The translations under genes and the position numbers were made by a program. 64,000 nucleotides of DNA from Qipengyuania flava (GTDB lineage Bacteria; Pseudomonadota; Alphaproteobacteria; Sphingomonadales; Sphingomonadaceae): assembly GCF_019448255.1 (NCBI RefSeq), contig NZ_CP080410.1, forward strand, positions 1,860,001 to 1,924,000. Reading direction: 5' to 3'. Positions 62,359 through 64,000 of this stretch are shown piece by piece (the stretch's first letter is position 1; each line of letters starts with the position of its first letter). The notes beneath the pieces were generated by a model. That model saw only the letters and a list, made by a program, of their open reading frames with translations, had not been told where the DNA came from and did no database searches.

Positions 62359-62903
62359 CCTCCCAGCAAAACCGCCGCCGCGGCAAGAACGATAGCGCCG
62401 ATCGCCAGCGCGCCGGCAAGCCGCCTCGGCATAACCACTACATCGCGCGGGTTAACGCGGAAAGACAGGGGATCGGCTCCAAAGCGGCGCTGCGCATCGG
62501 GCCAAATGTCCTCCGGCGGCGCTTCGCCGAAGGCGTCCTCATAGCTTTTCAGCGTCGCCGCGTACTGGTCGTAGTAACGCGCCCGCTCGACCTTGCCGCC
62601 TGCGGTCGGGCCATGGTGGAAATCGGCCTCCAGCACTTCCGGGCAGAAGCGCTCCCAATAGTCGCGGCTGTAAGTCAGGTGGAGGTGCCAGGCCTGATCG
62701 ACTGCATCGGAGGGGGTGACCGGGTGGCCGGCGGTTTTCGCAAGGTAGCAAAAGCGCTTGTATTCGCGCAGCACACGCTCGGTGAACGCATCGCTCCAGC
62801 GGTTTTCGCGCGAAAGGCGCTGGGTAAAGCTGAACGCCGCATCGGCGGGGCCGATCTCGTAGGCGGCAAGGCGTTGCCAGAGGTCTGAGGAATGCGCCGT
62901 CAT
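62346..62903 (-). CDS. GRDP-like (DUF1399) protein with C-terminal membrane helix
   Basis: A 185-residue protein. The family core is EYKRFCYLAKTAGHPVTPSDAVDQAWHLHLTYSRDYWERFC and EADFHHGPTAGGKVE, the WHLHL/HxGP His residues being conserved in glycine-rich-domain-type (DUF1399) proteins. A single transmembrane helix sits at the end (LAGALAIGAIVLAAAAVLLGG). Function unknown. It starts seven bases after rimM and overlaps the TIGR04222 gene. The pair recurs together in bacteria, suggesting joint function. Confidence 0.75.
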   Translation of the reverse strand: MTAHSSDLWQRLAAYEIGPADAAFSFTQRLSRENRWSDAFTERVLREYKRFCYLAKTAGHPVTPSDAVDQAWHLHLTYSRDYWERFCPEVLEADFHHGPTAGGKVERARYYDQYAATLKSYEDAFGEAPPEDIWPDAQRRFGADPLSFRVNPRDVVVMPRRLAGALAIGAIVLAAAAVLLGGWVR

Positions 62904-62910
62904 CCGGCGA

Positions 62911-63399
62911 TCATCTATCCCAGAAGTCCTCCGAAATGGTCAACTCGGTTGTCGTCCAGCCGGGCACGGCCTGCTTGGTCAGCGGGACCATGAACTTCTT
63001 GCCGTCGGGTTTTTCGATCTCGACGATGTCGGTCGCGCCAAAGTTCTCGACCGCGCACACCCGGCCCACCGCTTCGCCCGTATCGGTGACGACTGCGAGG
63101 TCGAGAAGGTCGGAGAAGTAGAACTCGTCCTCATCCAGCGTGGGCAAGGCCTCGCGTGAAACAGAAAGGGCGGTGCCGCGCAGCTGCTCGGCCGAGGTAC
63201 GATTGGAGACCTCGGCAAAGCGCGCGATGGCACCGCCCTTGTTGTCGCTGCGGATTTTCTTGAGGGTCAGCGAACCCTCGTTGAAGCTCTTGATGGCCTT
63301 GAGCGCATCGACGCCTTCGCCAAACAGCTTCAGGCGGACTTCGCCCGACACGCCATGCGCACCGGTGACGGCGGCCAGCGTGAGGGGCTTGTCCGACAT
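62911..63399 (-). CDS. rimM: 16S rRNA processing protein RimM
   Basis: A 162-residue ribosome maturation factor for the 30S head. LAAVTGAHGVSGEVRLKLFGEG at the N terminus, RTSAEQLRGTALSVSREALP and the PRC-barrel part (EFYFSDLLDLAVVTDTGEAVGRVCAVENFGATDIVEI, MVPLTKQAVP) are typical. It follows rpsP by nine bases, and the usual partner trmD is displaced downstream by four accessory genes. Confidence 0.95.
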   Translation of the reverse strand: MSDKPLTLAAVTGAHGVSGEVRLKLFGEGVDALKAIKSFNEGSLTLKKIRSDNKGGAIARFAEVSNRTSAEQLRGTALSVSREALPTLDEDEFYFSDLLDLAVVTDTGEAVGRVCAVENFGATDIVEIEKPDGKKFMVPLTKQAVPGWTTTELTISEDFWDR

Positions 63400-63408
63400 G
63401 GGCGGGGG

Positions 63409-63882
63409 TTACTCGCCCTTGTCTTCGGTTGCTTCTTCAGCAGCGGCTTCTTCAGCCGGCGCTTCTTCAGCGGCAGCTTCTTCAGCCGGAGCTTCGGCAG
63501 CAGCCTTGGCTTCTTCCTCGGCAGCCTTGGCGGCTTCTTCGGCTTCAGCGATCTTGGCGGCCTTTTCTTCGGCGCGTTCCTTGGCGGCTTCGCCCGGCTC
63601 ACCCTTCTTCGGGTTGTTGCGCGGCGCACGCTCGAGGATGCCGGCGGCGTCGAGGAAGCGGTGGACGCGGTCCGACGGCTTCGCGCCGACCGACAGCCAG
63701 TGACGCGCGCGGTCTTCGTTGAGCTTCACGCGCTCGCCCGAATCCTTCGGCAGCATCGGGTTGTAGGTGCCGATCTGCTCCAGGTACTTGCCGTCACGCG
63801 CCGAGCGCGAGTCAGCAACGACGATGCGGTAGTAGGGGCGCTTCTTGGCACCACCACGCGAAAGACGGATTGCAACTGCCAT
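63409..63882 (-). CDS. rpsP: 30S ribosomal protein S16, with Ala/Glu-rich tail
   Basis: A 157-residue S16. Residues 1-85 are standard ([44 protein letters not shown]). A long charged tail follows, rich in Ala, Glu and Lys, ending in [12 protein letters not shown] repeats and EATEDKGE. Tails like this are common in alphaproteobacterial S16 and are probably helical. It heads rimM and lies 34 bases after ffh. Confidence 0.95.
   Translation of the reverse strand: MAVAIRLSRGGAKKRPYYRIVVADSRSARDGKYLEQIGTYNPMLPKDSGERVKLNEDRARHWLSVGAKPSDRVHRFLDAAGILERAPRNNPKKGEPGEAAKERAEEKAAKIAEAEEAAKAAEEEAKAAAEAPAEEAAAEEAPAEEAAAEEATEDKGE
63425..63545. repeat. Short imperfect tandem repeats inside the rpsP tail
   Basis: Units based on GCTTCTTCAGC recur many times on the plus strand (coding Ala-Glu-Glu on the minus strand). 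They account for the Ala/Glu tail of S16 and could vary in number between strains. They lie within the gene, so they are coding repeats, not a CRISPR or intergenic element. Confidence 0.75.
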
Positions 63883-63916
63883 TTGGTATTACCTTTCGAA
63901 TGTAAACGTCTGAAAC

Positions 63917-64000
63917 TTATTTCTTCTTGAGGAGGTCCTGAAGGTCGGGCGGAAGCGTGCTGGGATCCACTCCCGGACCCTTGCCGCCGCCCATGCCGGG
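63917..64000 (-). CDS. ffh: Signal recognition particle protein Ffh, C-terminal end (partial)
   Basis: Only the last 27 residues are visible: Gly/Met-rich linker PGMGGGKGPGVDPSTLPPD, then DLQDLLKKK-stop. This is the typical end of the Ffh M domain. The gene heads the ffh-rpsP-rimM-trmD-rplS operon. The GTPase and most of the M domain are outside the window, so the call rests on this end and on operon order. Confidence 0.8.
   Translation of the reverse strand, partial: PGMGGGKGPGVDPSTLPPDLQDLLKKK

Noticed and set aside
63425-63545. CRISPR-like repeated units
   Set aside because: Units are ~11-18 bases, imperfect, without spacers, and lie in frame within rpsP coding Ala/Glu.

Overview
The window is a high-GC alphaproteobacterial chromosome segment. 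Gene content fits the order Sphingomonadales, most likely the Erythrobacteraceae, although no marker seen here fixes a genus. Grounds: alphaproteobacterial gene order and protein styles (S16 and L9 with long charged tails, PAS-GGDEF-EAL-PilZ proteins, FecR plus CHASE2-cyclase, class I PHA synthase, DUF2855, many S9/M2 peptidases), frequent 1-4 base gene overlaps, and no tRNA, rRNA or CRISPR seen.

Layout. 0-5 kb: 5' part of nhaA, a DUF465 gene, a small secreted protein, a TonB-dependent receptor, bamD and a lone Flp pilin. 5-8.6 kb: proline synthesis, with proB diverging from proC-proA across an AT-rich spacer. 8.6-11 kb: a polysaccharide-polymerase-like membrane protein facing an SGNH-type protein. 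11-14.5 kb: TPR-like and FecR proteins converging on a CHASE2-adenylate cyclase. 14.7-18.5 kb: an accessory region with a 312-residue protein of unknown role and an AT-rich two-gene restriction-modification cassette, which ends next to a diverged copy of the last codons of lepA. 18.6-25 kb: lepA and two equal-length PAS-GGDEF-EAL-PilZ proteins, one with a ruined EAL site. 25-34.3 kb: ferredoxin-NADP reductase, then phaC, a PHA-depolymerase-like hydrolase, a UMF1-type MFS transporter, an N-acyl-D-amino-acid deacylase, an SDR and an MDR dehydrogenase in one direction. 34.3-43.4 kb: DUF2855, dnaN-GST-secreted protein, LD-carboxypeptidase-fabD-fabG, a Mur-ligase (Mpl/MurC-like), a second GST and a DUF808 protein. 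43.6-46.4 kb: rpsF-rpsR-rplI and amn. 46.4-55.3 kb: DUF4386, an SDR, a five-gene overlapping M2 peptidase-lipoprotein-RimB-RimK-YbjN operon, a three-gene overlapping set, a lipoprotein. 55.3-64 kb: asd, a DPP4-like peptidase and the ffh-rpsP-rimM-trmD-rplS ribosomal operon, in which four accessory genes separate rimM from trmD.

Most of the window is housekeeping or core accessory sequence. The parts that deserve a second look are the restriction-modification island with its lepA 3' footprint, the half-dead GGDEF-EAL duplicate pair, the RimK/RimB operon (with the S6 gene a few kb away but lacking the acidic tail RimK extends in E. coli), and the accessory block inside the rimM-trmD operon. I found no clear sign of a wholly new defence or mobile system beyond the restriction-modification pair.
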